Source: Melitaea cinxia (lineage: Eukaryota > Arthropoda > Insecta > Lepidoptera > Nymphalidae). From it: a stretch of DNA of 64,000 nt. Below are positions 31,004 to 41,400 of this stretch, piece by piece; position 1 is the first letter of the stretch, and the number at the start of each line of letters is the position of its first letter. The DNA lies in NCBI RefSeq assembly GCF_905220565.1, contig NC_059409.1, positions 1,805,501 through 1,869,500 of the forward strand, read 5' to 3'. The translations under genes and the position numbers were made by a program. The notes under the pieces are model-generated. The model had not been told where the DNA came from. It worked only from the letters and a program-made list of their open reading frames with translations, and did not search any database.

Positions 31004-31875
31004 TGTATATATGTTCGGCATCATCGAACTTTTTTAACTTATAATGCCTATATTATTAGCAATAAAAATTATTTTTTTATTTGTATAAGCAATTGATCAA
31101 TAAACTTTGAACAACTTCTCTCCACAATATGAGTGAAAAGAAATCAATGGAATATTTTTTTAAATAAATCAAAGTCGTAATTTGATAGGTATAAAAATAA
31201 ATCACGAATCTGCGGAAATGAACATAAAAATATTTAAAAAATCGCGTTAATATTATTAATGAAAGCATAAATATAATGAACGCTGAGAGAAATCATATTT
31301 TTTTACGTCCATTGGCACCGTCGACGATCGATACACACGCTTAAATTAATATTAAACTTGTGTCATGAAACTTAATCGTAATTTATTCATTTTATTTTTT
31401 TATTTTTATTTATTAGTGACGTATTATTTATTATATTAATTTGTATTTTTATTATTTATTAGTTACGTAAATATTTAATTAGTCTTTACAATATTTAAAC
31501 ACTGTTTTATTAAATGACTTCAAAAAAGGACAGGAGAAGGTTCTTAATTCGACTCTATTTTTTATGTGTGTGGTAAGGTGAAGTGTTACTTTTGTCTATT
31601 CGTGCACTTAAACACAATTTAGTGTTCTCGACCAACCTGCGTGCTGAAAGATATTCCAATATTTTTCTAAGAAATAAATCTTTTTCACTAAGATAAGAAA
31701 TTGTCCAGAAATCGTGAACATAAAATAACGAGATCAGGACATTTTTAGAGTAATCGATAAGAAAAATGAAAGTTTTTGAATTCTTGAAATTTTTACTTAA
31801 CACATCAACTTATTACAAGTTGACAACATAATTATATCTATGGAAAATAAGACAAAAGAACGTTTATATTATTAA
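31004..31875. other. AT-rich single-copy DNA
   Basis: A loose TTATTTATTAGT(G/T)ACGTA motif recurs at 31410-31470. No gene is supported. Confidence 0.4.
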
Positions 31876-31881
31876 CACTAT

Positions 31882-32272
31882 TGTAGCAAAAAAGTAAACG
31901 GACCGTCTGATGTTAGGCGGTTACCGTAGCCTATGGGATACATAACTGTCGTAGAGCACAGCAGGAAATTTCCTGCTCAAAATATGGAGCAGCTCGATTG
32001 GGCTAGTACCTCGACCTTCGTAAGACCACAGCTAAATAATACTGTTTCGAGCAGTATAGTGTTCCTGTTGGTGAGTAGGTTACCAGAGCTCCTGAGGGGG
32101 ATTGAGGATAGGGTCGACAACGTGCTTGCTATGCTTCTAGAGTTGCAGGCGACTACAAGCTACGGTAATCAATTACCAACAGATGAGCCGTACCCTGGTT
32201 TGCCGACCTGGTTATATAAAAAAATGGATGCCTGCAATAAAAAGAGCTTCACAAGCGCTTTGTCGATCCTTT
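31882..32272 (-). repeat. Old family C copy split by a younger opposite-strand copy
   Basis: The pieces 31882-31938 (GTAAACGGACCGTCTGATG, GGCGGTTACCGTAGCC) and 32225-32272 (ATGCCTGCAATAAAAAGAGC, CACAAGCGCTTTGTCGATCC) are adjacent segments of one minus-strand family C element. The plus-strand copy lies between them. Confidence 0.65.
31943..32224 (+). repeat. Family C repeat, nearly full length
   Basis: AACTGTCGTAGAGCACAGCA through CTGCTCAAAATATGGAGCAG, AGTACCTCGACC, GTTCCTGTTGGTGAGTAGG, CAGAGCTCCTGAGGG, GATGAGCCGTACCC and TTATATAAAAAAA. The 119-residue frame across it is a translation of the repeat and not a gene. Confidence 0.85.
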
Positions 32273-32778
32273 CAAAATCGAATGTTTTTTAATTAAGTGA
32301 TATTAATTTTTTGGCTCATGTATATTTTTTTTTACTAATAGATTGTTCTAGGGTGATGTAGATAGCTGGTAAGTAAGTAATATATTCTTTTCTTATTTAT
32401 ATTAGTCGATTCAAATTGTTAGAAGTAGTTAAGATGAATGTGACATTTACTGTACGGATGATAAGGTCGGAATGAAAAATAAATACAAAGGTATGGGCGT
32501 AGAGGGAAAATGTAAGGGTGAATGTAAGGGGTAGGTCTATGAGGGTAGATTGGGTGATTGCATTGTGTTCCCTAATGTGTGATTTACCTTAGTTTTTATT
32601 TATTTACTCAGAACATACTTTCGAATTTACTTTATGCTTTTTAAAAGTTTGGTCAAGCTTTGGTATCACTTGTGTGTACTGTAGTAGTATGAAATTAATT
32701 TATTTATATAAGATACTAATACGCATTCGAATAAATAAATATTTTATATTTTTTTAAAATATATATTTAAATAATATT
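32273..32778. other. AT-rich single-copy DNA
   Basis: No feature supported. Confidence 0.4.
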
Positions 32779-32790
32779 AATTAAAACAAT

Positions 32791-33623
32791 GTGCTGTGTG
32801 GCTACGGCACTAAAGAATTTAGCCACCCCCTCTCTTCCCGTGGGTGTCGTAAGAGGCGACTAAGGGATAACAAGGTTCCACAACCACCTTGGAACTTAAG
32901 AAGCCGACCGATGGCGGGATAACCATCCAACTGCTGACTTTGAAATACACAGGCCGAAGACGGGCAGCAGCGTCTTCGGTGCGACAAAGCCAGTACTGCG
33001 GTCACCAACCCGCCTGCCCAGCGTGGTGACTATGGGCAAAACACATCACTCATCATCACTCATCACTTCAGCCTATCGCAGTCCACTGCTGGACATAGGC
33101 CTCCCCAAGTTCGCGCCACACATCCCGGTCTTCCGCAATCCTCATCCAGCCTACACCGGCAATCTTACGTAGATCGTCGGTCCAACGGGCCGGAGGACGT
33201 CCCACACTGCGTTTGCCAAGACGCGGTCTCCACTCTAGGACCCGTCTACTCCAACGGCCATCGGTCCTGCGACACAGATGACCAGCCCACTGCCACTTCA
33301 ACTTGCTAATTTTGTGGGCTATGTCGGTTACTTTCGTTCTCTCGCGGATAGTCTCATTTCTAATCCTGTCTTTGAGAGAGACCTCAAGCATAGCCCGTTC
33401 CATTGCACGTTGTGCGACTTTAAACTTGTGGACCAGTCCCTTGGTCACTGTCCACGTCTCGGCTCCGTATGTTAACACAGGCAGGACGCATTGCTCGAAA
33501 ACTTTTGTCTTCAAGCATTGCGGAATCTTCGAAGTGAAACACATGAGTTCACGTTATTTTTGGCGTAAACTTGTGGAGGCCTATGTCCAGCAGTGGACTG
33601 TATAGGCTGTAATAATGATGATG
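32791..33623 (+). mobile_element. Full-length SINE-like element (family B) split by an RTE fragment
   Basis: The pieces 32791-33046 and 33545-33623 rejoin at GGGCAAAACACAT/GAGTTCACG. The whole is flanked by AATTAAAACAAT at 32779-32790 and 33624-33635, a perfect 12-bp target duplication. The tail reads GGCTGTAATAATGATGATG. Without the insert it is about 335 bp. Minus-strand frames over it (for example 32802-33008) are not genes. Confidence 0.92.
33047..33536 (-). pseudogene. 5'-truncated RTE LINE inserted in family B
   Basis: The minus strand encodes about 150 residues of the RTE endonuclease/reverse transcriptase C-terminus. In order: LPVLTYGAETWTVTKG, AQRAMERAMLEVSLKDRIRN, KLKWQWAGHLCRRTDGRWS, GRPPARWTDDLRKI, GWMRIAEDRDVW and the end EAYVQQWTAIG. 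The 3' side has a (GATGA)-type tail. AAACACAT at 33039-33046 and 33537-33544 is the 8-bp target duplication. The apparent ATG of the 158-codon frame lies in the host SINE, so the frame is chimeric. Catalytic domains are absent. Confidence 0.92.
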
Positions 33624-33635
33624 AATTAAAACAAT

Positions 33636-34234
33636 AAATAAAAAATCAAATTATAGCAATCTTTTCTACAAAATTGTTAGGAATAGAAAAATTCTCAACA
33701 TCTATACTAAGCATAAATCTGTCATAAATACGTCTATAGATATATGTGTAAAATATACACAATAGCCAGAAATTATAGTAATATGAACCTTATATAATGT
33801 TATATTATATTAAAATTATTGAGAAATACTTGAGCTTACGTGAGCTTTAAATCCGGTTAAGGAAGCAACACACTTGATTTCCAGAGGGACCGCATTTCAT
33901 AAACGGCTAGCATTTGTTGTAAATGACTTTTTGAAAGAAATTGTGTCGTGATATTACAAAAAATTTATCAAAAATTTACAGATAACCATTTGAACTGAAC
34001 TAAATTAGCCTGTAAACATTCTGATTCTGGGCAAAGGTTTTTTCTTCTACTTATAAAAATATCAAAATTAAGAACAAAAATTTCTTCGTTCAAGTAGACT
34101 TCAAATTTATAGTTACTTTTGATTCTTCATTTTACAAATACTAATTATAGTTGTACTTAAAATGTACTTAAAATGTACTTTCACACGTACGCACTTATGA
34201 ATTTGGAATTTTAATTTGGAATCTTATTTTTGCT
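33636..34234. other. AT-rich single-copy DNA
   Basis: No shared repeat recognised. Confidence 0.4.
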
Positions 34235-34335
34235 GCGTTAACCTGCATTGGAGCAGCGTGGTGGATTAAGCTCTGATCCTTTTCCTACATGGAGAAAGAG
34301 GCCCAGCAGTGGGATATTACAGGTTGAAGCGTAGC
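34235..34335 (+). mobile_element. Family A SINE, 3' third only
   Basis: AACCTGCATTGGAGCAGCGT, GGATTAAGCTCTGATCC, GAGAAAGAGGCCCAGCAGTG and GGTTGAAGCG. It is 5'-truncated and short of the CTATG in the tail. Confidence 0.8.
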
Positions 34336-34461
34336 GTAAGGATTTTTAATCACATAGGTAAAAATATGTTAAATTACATACAATAATAATATTGTATATA
34401 ATAAACTATCCTAGTCTATGGCCTTTTAGGAGATAAATGTTTTCACACATACTCTGAACTA

Positions 34462-34545
34462 CTTGTTGGCGAAACGGTCACAGTACCTACTGATTGTTGC
34501 GCAAGCGGTCGATGGTTCTGTTCTCGCTCATGGCATATATTATTT
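34462..34545 (+). mobile_element. Family A SINE, head only
   Basis: TTGTTGGCGAAACGGTCACA (A-box region), GTTGCGCAAGCGGTC and GGTTCTGTTCTCGCTCATGGC (decayed B-box). The body is missing. Confidence 0.65.
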
Positions 34546-35051
34546 ATGCCATGAGAATCTTTAAGGCGTTTATTATTTAGACCTTTATTTGACTTTGTCG
34601 TTTCAATTTATGACATGAGTCAAACAAAAAATATATTTCTTATAAAATACTGACTATTCCTATATAAATACATTAATTAATTTTGAGTAATTATGTAATA
34701 GTAAAATGTTGGGTAGTTGAAATTCTCGAAAGCGATACAAATCAACGATACCTTTATAATACTACTGAAATTATTAATTCTAATAATTCCGTAACGACAA
34801 AATAAACATGGCTTAATGAACTAGAGAGGTCGTGAATAACACGTACATAAAAAAAATACACCTTATACAGAACACGTACGTAGGTAAGTTGAATCATGTT
34901 TGCACGTAAAACAATTTGTTTATTAAATAAATAAAAGGACGAATATTTGTTGATACAAAGGAAATAAAAGTGTTATTTGCTGTTTGGTGTTCTGTATATA
35001 TGATTAGGATTTCAACTTTTTTGTATAATTAGAAAAAAGGCTAGGCTAAAT
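34546..35051. other. AT-rich single-copy DNA
   Basis: No feature supported. Confidence 0.4.
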
Positions 35052-35330
35052 CATGCTATGTGGTTATGGACGGAAAGAATATAGCCACCCCCTCTCTTAG
35101 CTTGGGTGTCTCAAGAGGCGACTATGGAATAACAAAGTTTCACTACCACCTTGGAACTCAAAAAGCCGACCGATGGCGAGATAAGTATTCAACTGCTGGC
35201 TTTGAAATACACAGATGCTGTCACTAACCCCCCTGCCCAACGTTGTGACTATGGGCAAAACACATGGGCTCACGCCATTTTTGGCGCCAACTTGCCGCGG
35301 ACCAGCAGTGGACTGCGATAGGCTGAAGTG
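35052..35330 (+). mobile_element. SINE-like element (family B), internally deleted
   Basis: GCCACCCCCTCTCTTAGC, GGAACTCAAAAAGCCGACCG, CTGGCTTTGAAATACACAG, then a deletion to GTCACTAACCCCCCTGCCC, and GGGCAAAACACATGGGC to CAGTGGACTGCGATAGGCTG. The end GCGATAGGCTGAAGTGAGTG is closer to the RTE end than in other copies. Confidence 0.85.
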
Positions 35331-35379
35331 AGTGATCGGGTCTTGTGGACTGTTAATAACTGATTATGACTACTTTTAT

Positions 35380-35637
35380 ACAACTAGTTCCACAAATAAG
35401 CGTATGGCTAACTTGATGGTAAGCGATTAGCGAGCGTAGCTTATAGGCGCCTGCAACACCAGAAGCATTAAAAGCGCATAGCGCGCAAGGAGCTCTAGTC
35501 ACCTTACTCACCACAGGAACAAAATACCGCTTAAAAGCAGTATATTTAGCTGTGATCTTCTGTAAGGTCGAAGTACTTCCATAATCGGGCTGCTCCGTAT
35601 TTTAAACAGCATATTTCTTGCTATGCCCAACCTCATT
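35380..35637 (-). repeat. Family C repeat, diverged
   Basis: ATACAACTAGTTCCACAAAT, GGTAAGCGATTAGCG, CGCCTGCAACACCAGAAGC, GGAGCTCTAGTCACC and CTTGCTATGCCCAACCTC. The GCCGACCCAATCCCC part is missing. Confidence 0.75.
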
Positions 35638-35658
35638 TCAACTTAGACCTTCACTGAA

Positions 35659-35750
35659 CAACGATATTCAGTCAACCTTCTAACAGCTTATAGCCAAGTG
35701 AAAGCAACGATATTCAGTCAACCATCTAACCGTTTATTGCCAAGTGACTA
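35659..35750 (+). repeat. 46-bp tandem duplication
   Basis: CAACGATATTCAGTCAACC, then TTCTAAC or ATCTAAC, and GCCAAGTGA repeat at 35659 and 35705 with few differences. Confidence 0.85.
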
Positions 35751-35826
35751 AATACAGCTTAATGTTTAGATCAATTTGTTACCAGATAAATATTTTACAT
35801 AGTAATTATCTAAAATTACAAACTAG

Positions 35827-36149
35827 CTAGCTGTGCCCGCGACTTCGTCCGAGTGGAATTTAACAAAATAATTATTATTCAGTTCGCAGTTTAAAATAAA
35901 GTTCTTTTTTAAAATAAAAGTAACCAAGTGCGTTATTCCTTATTACATCAGCTATCTGCCAATAAAAGTCCCGTCAAAATCGGTCCAGCCGTTTCAGAGA
36001 TTAGCCGGAACAAACAGACAGACAGACAAAAATTGTAAAAAAAAATATATTTTGGTATTTGCACCGTGTTTACATCCATATGCATTAATTAAAAAAAATG
36101 TTATATTAATGTTAGAAAAATACACTTTAATTTTATTTATTTGTATAGA
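35827..36149 (-). mobile_element. Helitron-like element (E6, GGCACAGCTAG type)
   Basis: Minus strand: TCTATACAAATAAATAAAAT (preceded by A), then TTTGTCTGTCTGTCTGTTTG, CCGGCTAATCTCTGAAACGG, GACTTTTATTGGCAGATAGC, TTAAATTCCACTCGGACG and CGGGCACAGCTAG. The 3' end has a GGAC/GTC hairpin before CTAG, as expected of Helitrons. The minus ORF here is not a gene. Confidence 0.75.
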
Positions 36150-36514
36150 TGTAAACAGTATTTCATAAAATTCCATTTGTAACAGGAAAACAGAACAAAA
36201 GTCGTTTTTATGTATTTTTTTCGTACTTGAATAAAAGTGCTTAATTCGTAAAAATCTCGTAACTTTAGATATCATAAATCATATTTTCTTTTTGAAGATA
36301 TATATTTATTAAAAATAGAATGAAAATAGATATCACAATGGAAATTTACTAACAAGTAAGTTAAAAAAATTGACACACAACATACACAATAATTAATAAC
36401 TCAAATAATACCTGATAACAAATTAATCTGGTGCACATACACAATAGTATAAATTAATATCCAAAAATATAAATACGTAGAAAGATTATACAGTTAAAGC
36501 TGTATTATTTTATA
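36150..36514. other. AT-rich single-copy DNA
   Basis: No feature supported. Confidence 0.4.
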
Positions 36515-36837
36515 TAATTGTGTTTGCTCGCAAACGAAAAAAAAAACCGACTTAAATTACATCGATAAGTAATACAACGTAGATCGACGAAAAAATGGTC
36601 AAGTATCACGCGTTATCAAAGATTACTCAAAAAGTAATTATCAGATCTCGATAAAACAACGTACGAAACGTAGTTGTTAGATCTCAAATAAATTTAAATG
36701 GGACCAAATGACACACACCACCTTTCGATCAAAAGAAAATTTGTCGAAATCGCTCCACCCAGTCAAAAGTTCTGAAGTAACATACATAAAAAAAAAATAC
36801 AGTCGAGTTGAGAACCTCGTCCTTTTTTGGAAGGCGG
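36515..36837 (+). mobile_element. Family D element (323 bp)
   Basis: Starts TAATTGTGTTTGCTCGCAAA and ends TTTTTTGGAAGGCGG followed by TTAA. It has the hairpin end and one full plus one partial module. The junction CGATAAAACAACGTACGAAA marks an internal deletion relative to the 599-bp copy. The short plus frame is not a gene. Confidence 0.82.
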
Positions 36838-36849
36838 TTAAAAATTATT

Positions 36850-37042
36850 TATCACTAGCCGATCCGACAAACGCCGTCTGCTCTCGTGTGAACTGCTAAA
36901 CGCATGAAGTTGAAATATACTACGTTACTTCTTCAGAAAATGGTCTAATTTTCTTAATTTTTCATATCATAAGAACTTTCAAAAAGGTAAACGCAAATTT
37001 TAAAGAGTCGGCTAGATTTTATGCGGCCGTTCTCGAGTAAGT
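36850..37042. other. Weak Helitron-like remnant and unassigned DNA
   Basis: CACTAGCCGATCCGACAAAC, GCCGTCTGCTCTCGTGTGAA and AACGCATGAAGTTGAAATAT resemble the 53470-53570 segment (AACAGACGTCGTTCTTC, AACGCTTGAAGCTTAAA). Both lie just outside a D element. The CTAG near the left end suggests a Helitron-like 3' end. Confidence 0.35.
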
Positions 37043-37112
37043 AAATTGTACGACTCGCGGCGTGACGGTTCATTACAGCGTGACAAACTGTATTTATATG
37101 TATTTTTTTCTT
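37043..37112 (+). repeat. Dispersed 67-70 bp repeat (family Q), copy 1
   Basis: TTGTACGACTCGCGGCGTGA, TTCATTACAGCGTGACAAAC and ATGTATTTTTTTCTT are shared in order with 38758-38824. Between-copy differences are few. Confidence 0.8.
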
Positions 37113-38757
37113 TAATTTAAGTTACACATATGGCGATTCATCTTAAAATATAAAAGTAAAAATGAAGTTTCATTATTGTTTTCTTGATAATCAATAACTA
37201 AATCGAGTTTTATGTTCTTAGTTCGGATTATTATAAAAATAAACGCTTATCTACATTTATCAGAGTTGAAATTAAATTTTGCTCCTACGGATAATCATAA
37301 TAGCGTAACGCCAGAAAGTGTATGGACGAGGAAAGTGTATAAAGAAGAAAGATATATTGGTGGAAATAAGCAAGAGTACGAGGGGTTTTGTGAAATGGTT
37401 CCGTATTATAAGTTAGCCCAATAGTATTATTATACGTGGGTAAACTTTCTAAGTTTATCATAAAGCATATAATATTAACGTCCTCCTAGATATATTTCTG
37501 ATGAGATAATTAATTTTTTTACTGACGATAACTTAGAGATCTATTCATCCCAAAATAAAATTTTAATAAGTCTTTAGAAATGATTCTTCGAAAATTAAAT
37601 TCAATAATTGCTCAAAACAGTTCACCGCCATCTCAAAACAAAAACCAGAAAAATAGACATTCAATCACTAGGACAAACACATGGTACACAGGTATTTGTA
37701 TGGCCCATGCTAACATTTGTCATGACTTACAGAACAAGCAAGTTGCTATCACTATAGCGGATAATCATCATCAAAATTATCGTTCTAAAAAGCATTAAAA
37801 ATGCAAAGTACAAACCAACTTCAGCTTTATTATATTAGCAGACGGTACCCAAAAAGAACAAGAAATAATAACAACATCGGATAATATTCGTGAGGCGGCC
37901 CGCCGTCATTATTTATGAAGATGTTTTATGCAATAGAAACGAAGTCCGAAATGAGGTTTCGTTTAAAAGTGGGAAATGTACTTTTGCACTTCACTGTGAG
38001 TTTTTAATATCGAACCACTTTTTATACTTTGTGTATATTTTTAAGGGTAAATCGTTTCGCAAAGTTAATTGATATCTAAAGATAAGTAGATTACAGTATT
38101 TCAAGACGCTTGTACCTTCATCCTCATTAATGTAATCTAAAAAAAGTATAAATATACCTTATCTTCTAAAAGTTTACATATACATAAATAGTTAATATGA
38201 GTAGTTAAGGCTCCATGCTGAGGAATATCCTCATATGTATCTGTCAAGTCAAGCGAGAATTTTTTATGATTTTGATTGAAGTTCTCCGCTAATAAACCAA
38301 TAACATTACTATCGCATTTTACAAATAAAATATAAAAAAAAGCTTTCATTGTTTGAATTGCTTTGGAATAAAAGTCTTTACTGACAATTGAAAGAGTTTT
38401 TGTTTGTAAATTTGTTTTAATCAGTGCCTTTTATCTTTACCAATAGCTATCGTTAACGCAAAGTAGATTAAAATGAGATAATTAGATCCCGAACGAAGCG
38501 CTTTCAATTAAGTAAACAAACAAACATTGTTCCTTTGTTATATTAGTACATAAACAGCTCATTAGTTAAATAAAATTTAACAGCACACCACAGCGTAGCG
38601 TAACGCGGCGCAGTATTATAATCATAGGTCACAATCAACCGATTGCAGTTACAAATAAAATTATTTCCTAAAATGTTTTCGAACGATTGATGATTCAAAC
38701 GCTTTTCGTGACAAATTGTTCACACAAACATTCGCCGTGACACGCTTATCAATGCTT
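37113..38757. other. Single-copy AT-rich DNA
   Basis: Several short open frames (37212-37424, 37580-37798, 37890-38072, 38137-38349) show no domain, no conserved splice context and AT-driven composition. I do not support any as a gene. The segment near 38580-38640 is GC-richer (CAGCGTAGCGTAACGCGGCG). Confidence 0.4.
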
Positions 38758-38824
38758 AATTTGTACGACTCGCGGCGTGACATTTCATTACAGCGTGACA
38801 AACTGTCTTTATGTATTTTTTTCT
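38758..38824 (+). repeat. Dispersed 67-70 bp repeat (family Q), copy 2
   Basis: Second copy of the unit at 37043-37112. It is preceded by another cluster of GTGAC words (TTCGTGACAAATTG, CGCCGTGACACGC). Confidence 0.8.
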
Positions 38825-39888
38825 TCTATATATTTTTACGATTCATTGAACAATGTTTTATTAGATTGCTTTTAATTTGATTGGATTTAAAACGCGCTAC
38901 ATTTGTGAGTATTGTTTTTACTTAAATAAAGGTGTTTGAAGTTAATAATAGGTTTAAAATAAAGTTTTAAATATAATTGTGTTTACAATACTTTACCCGA
39001 AGTGAAAAACTTTTCTAGAACATTTTTTTTCGAACTTGTTTGAAGAGTGAAACTTATTACTTAATCAAATATTTTCTTTCTTTATCAGTAACTCTTGAAG
39101 GGAACACAAATCAAATAATTTTAAGGGGCGCGTACTTGATAGACTAAGAGAGAGTGTCCAAAAACTCGATCTGTGCGAGGCTCATTGGAACGTATTGTGA
39201 TATGAAAAACTGAGGATTACTTGAATGGTAATCTACTTTATATTATACCTGAAACATTGGTGACAACAAACAAGTATAAATGATTACAGGACTTGGAGTC
39301 TGCTAAATTAAGTCTGGAAGTTTCTAATAGTCAGACTTATTTCGTGTGTTTAACTTTGCAAAGAAAAATGAACCGGAATCTTGTTTAAATCTAACGTTTT
39401 TCGTTCCATATTTTTGGATACGTATTGAATATTAATTTAATAACATTGTGTACATCTCGACACAATTAATAATTTATCATTTGTATTTGTAATTATTACA
39501 CATTAAAATATATTTTATATAACAATGAATTCGATATATCGAAATAATCTTCGATAAAATAGCGTTAAAATCATCTCGAGCTCTCAGATTAGATTCAAAA
39601 GCCGATTAGATCAATGTTTGCACGGAATTTTCGACACTTAATTGTGTCGCGCCCTGTTTTGTGAATTCAATGAACAAGGGTAAGCACACTCAGCCATTGT
39701 ATACACTGGATGGGATTTAGTTTGTTATCAAACTCGAGATGGGACCGAGAGATAACACGTAGGTTAATTGGTTCAATAACGTTAGATAGTGGCTGCTTTA
39801 CTTCGACTATTAATGGATTAATATTTTTATCGCAGAACATATCTGTGTAAGTGTATAGTGTGTCTGTCTATATTATAATATTGTATTT
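38825..39888. other. Single-copy DNA
   Basis: A less AT-rich part at about 39570-39770 is unassigned. No gene is supported. Confidence 0.4.
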
Positions 39889-40125
39889 GTTTTTGAAGTT
39901 AAACTTCTTTACGTATGCATGACTTGGGGATTAAGCTGTTGAACTCGTGAGCGTTAAGAGAAGTGTGATCGGGCGAGGCGAACGGAGCAAGAGAGAGCGG
40001 TGCGAGCACACATTTTCTTTCTCTCTTTCTCTTGCAGACAGTTACGTTTCGTATATCTAAGACACAGCGCAGGACTGTTGCTAAAGAAGTTTTAGTTCTG
40101 TCATGTTGTCTAAAGAACACTCGTT
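39889..40125 (+). repeat. Family H repeat, uninterrupted
   Basis: TTTTTGAAGTTAAACTTCTT, TGTGATCGGGCGAGGCGAAC, a CT-rich stretch TTTCTTTCTCTCTTTCTC, CAGTTACGTTTCGTATATC and TCATGTTGTCTAAAGAACAC. It serves as the empty-site reference for the split copy at 28746-29215. The minus-strand frame is a shadow. Confidence 0.7.
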
Positions 40126-40343
40126 TTTTTTTTATGATCTTTTGAACGAATGAACTTATTTTAATCATTAATTATTATTCTTTGGGAAAGTATAAAATTC
40201 AGACGTGACTGACCTAAGAATATAATGCTACAAATCGTAGAAGTGAACTAGAAGTTGTATACAAGTACTTATTAATATCAGAAACATATAGCAAAATGTA
40301 TAAACGTTATATATTTACGAGTATATACATAAGTATATACATA

Positions 40344-41400
40344 TAGAAATTGAATAACGCCGAAGACTATATTTATTTGGGACATTTACTATCCTTCAAA
40401 TCATGCAATGATAAAGAAGTAGAGTGATGAATCAAAATAACCTGGAACAAGTATTGAGCAATGAAAGAGATATTCAAGAGTAATCTACCGGTTGCATTGA
40501 AAACTAAAGCTATGCAGACATGTTTGTTGTCCTGTTTCACTTACGCTTCCCAAAAATGGCCTTTGTCAACAAAACAAACTCATAAGTTCAAAGTGTGTCA
40601 AAGTAGCATGGAAAGGAGTCTCCTGGCCCTTAATCTAAGCAATAGAGTAAGAAATGAAGACGTCAGAAAAACTACGAAGGTAAAAGACATAGCAAAAATC
40701 ATTATGACCCAAAAATGGAAATGGGCTGGGAATGTACAAAGATCACCAGGGGCAGTACATTGTAAGTAGCAAATAAGTGTACATATATTGTAGTTAGAAA
40801 ATAAGTGTACATATATTTTAGTTAGCAAATAAGTGTAAATATAATAAAAATAATTAGTATATAAGAATATAAAATAAGCAATATGTAGAATAGTCTTGGT
40901 CAGTGGACTCGCGTCGACTTTTAGAAATTTGAAATTTTAAGACTAGTTATTAAGGCTTCTAGATTCTAAGTTGCGGTGAAGTACCGATGCATGTTAAAAA
41001 AAAAAAAAATAATAACAATATATGGAATAACAAAAGCACGGGCATAATAAGCCTGTGGATATATCACATAACTAAAAAAAAAAAAAAAAAAAAAAAAAAA
41101 AGATCACCAGGGAACAAATGGTCCAAAATTGTCACTAATTGGTATCCTATTTACAAGAAAAGACGGAAAGGAAGGCCATTCAAAGGATGGAGTGATGACA
41201 TAGTTGCTACGGTGGGAAATACCTGGAACACACTGGCAAGAGACAGAGTGAAATGGAAGGAGGCTTTCACCGCCAGAGCGGTCCTTACTACAAAAAGCGT
41301 TAACGCAGTTTATTAAAATATACTAACAGACTAGAATAAGTATAATACTAACAAAAATATTATTTAGAATTAATGTAAACTATGTGTAAGGAATAAATAA
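40344..41400 (+). pseudogene. Second RTE-like LINE ORF remnant, split by a poly(A) insertion
   Basis: The left part (40344-40751) encodes NAEDYIYLGH, stops, then an IFKSNLPVALKTKAM region, CLLSCFTYASQKW, SSMERSLLALNLSNRVRN and MTQKWKWAG. The right part (41101-41315) resumes in the same frame with KRRKGRPFKGWSDDI and NTWNTLARDRVKWKEAF, followed by a stop and a 3' end with AATAAATAAAGC near 41392. This is the same C-terminal architecture as the RTE copies but a clearly different lineage. In-frame stops near 40425-40440 show it is dead. Confidence 0.8.
40752..41100 (+). mobile_element. 5'-truncated poly(A) retroelement inserted in the RTE-like ORF
   Basis: This 349-bp insert ends in about 27 A's (41074-41100). 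It is flanked by AGATCACCAGGG at 40740-40751 and 41101-41112, a perfect 12-bp target duplication. It contains about three imperfect 27-28 bp units with AAATAAGTGTACATATAT and an internal A13 run. No coding sequence is recognised. A LINE 3' end or a SINE is equally possible. Confidence 0.85.

Noticed and set aside
31933..32292. 119-codon open frame on the plus strand
   Set aside because: It is a read-through of a family C repeat and the older copy it sits in; the same sequence in other copies is not open.
33303..33605. 100-codon plus frame overlapping the RTE remnant
   Set aside because: Antisense shadow of the minus-strand RTE coding sequence and of the SINE-like flank.
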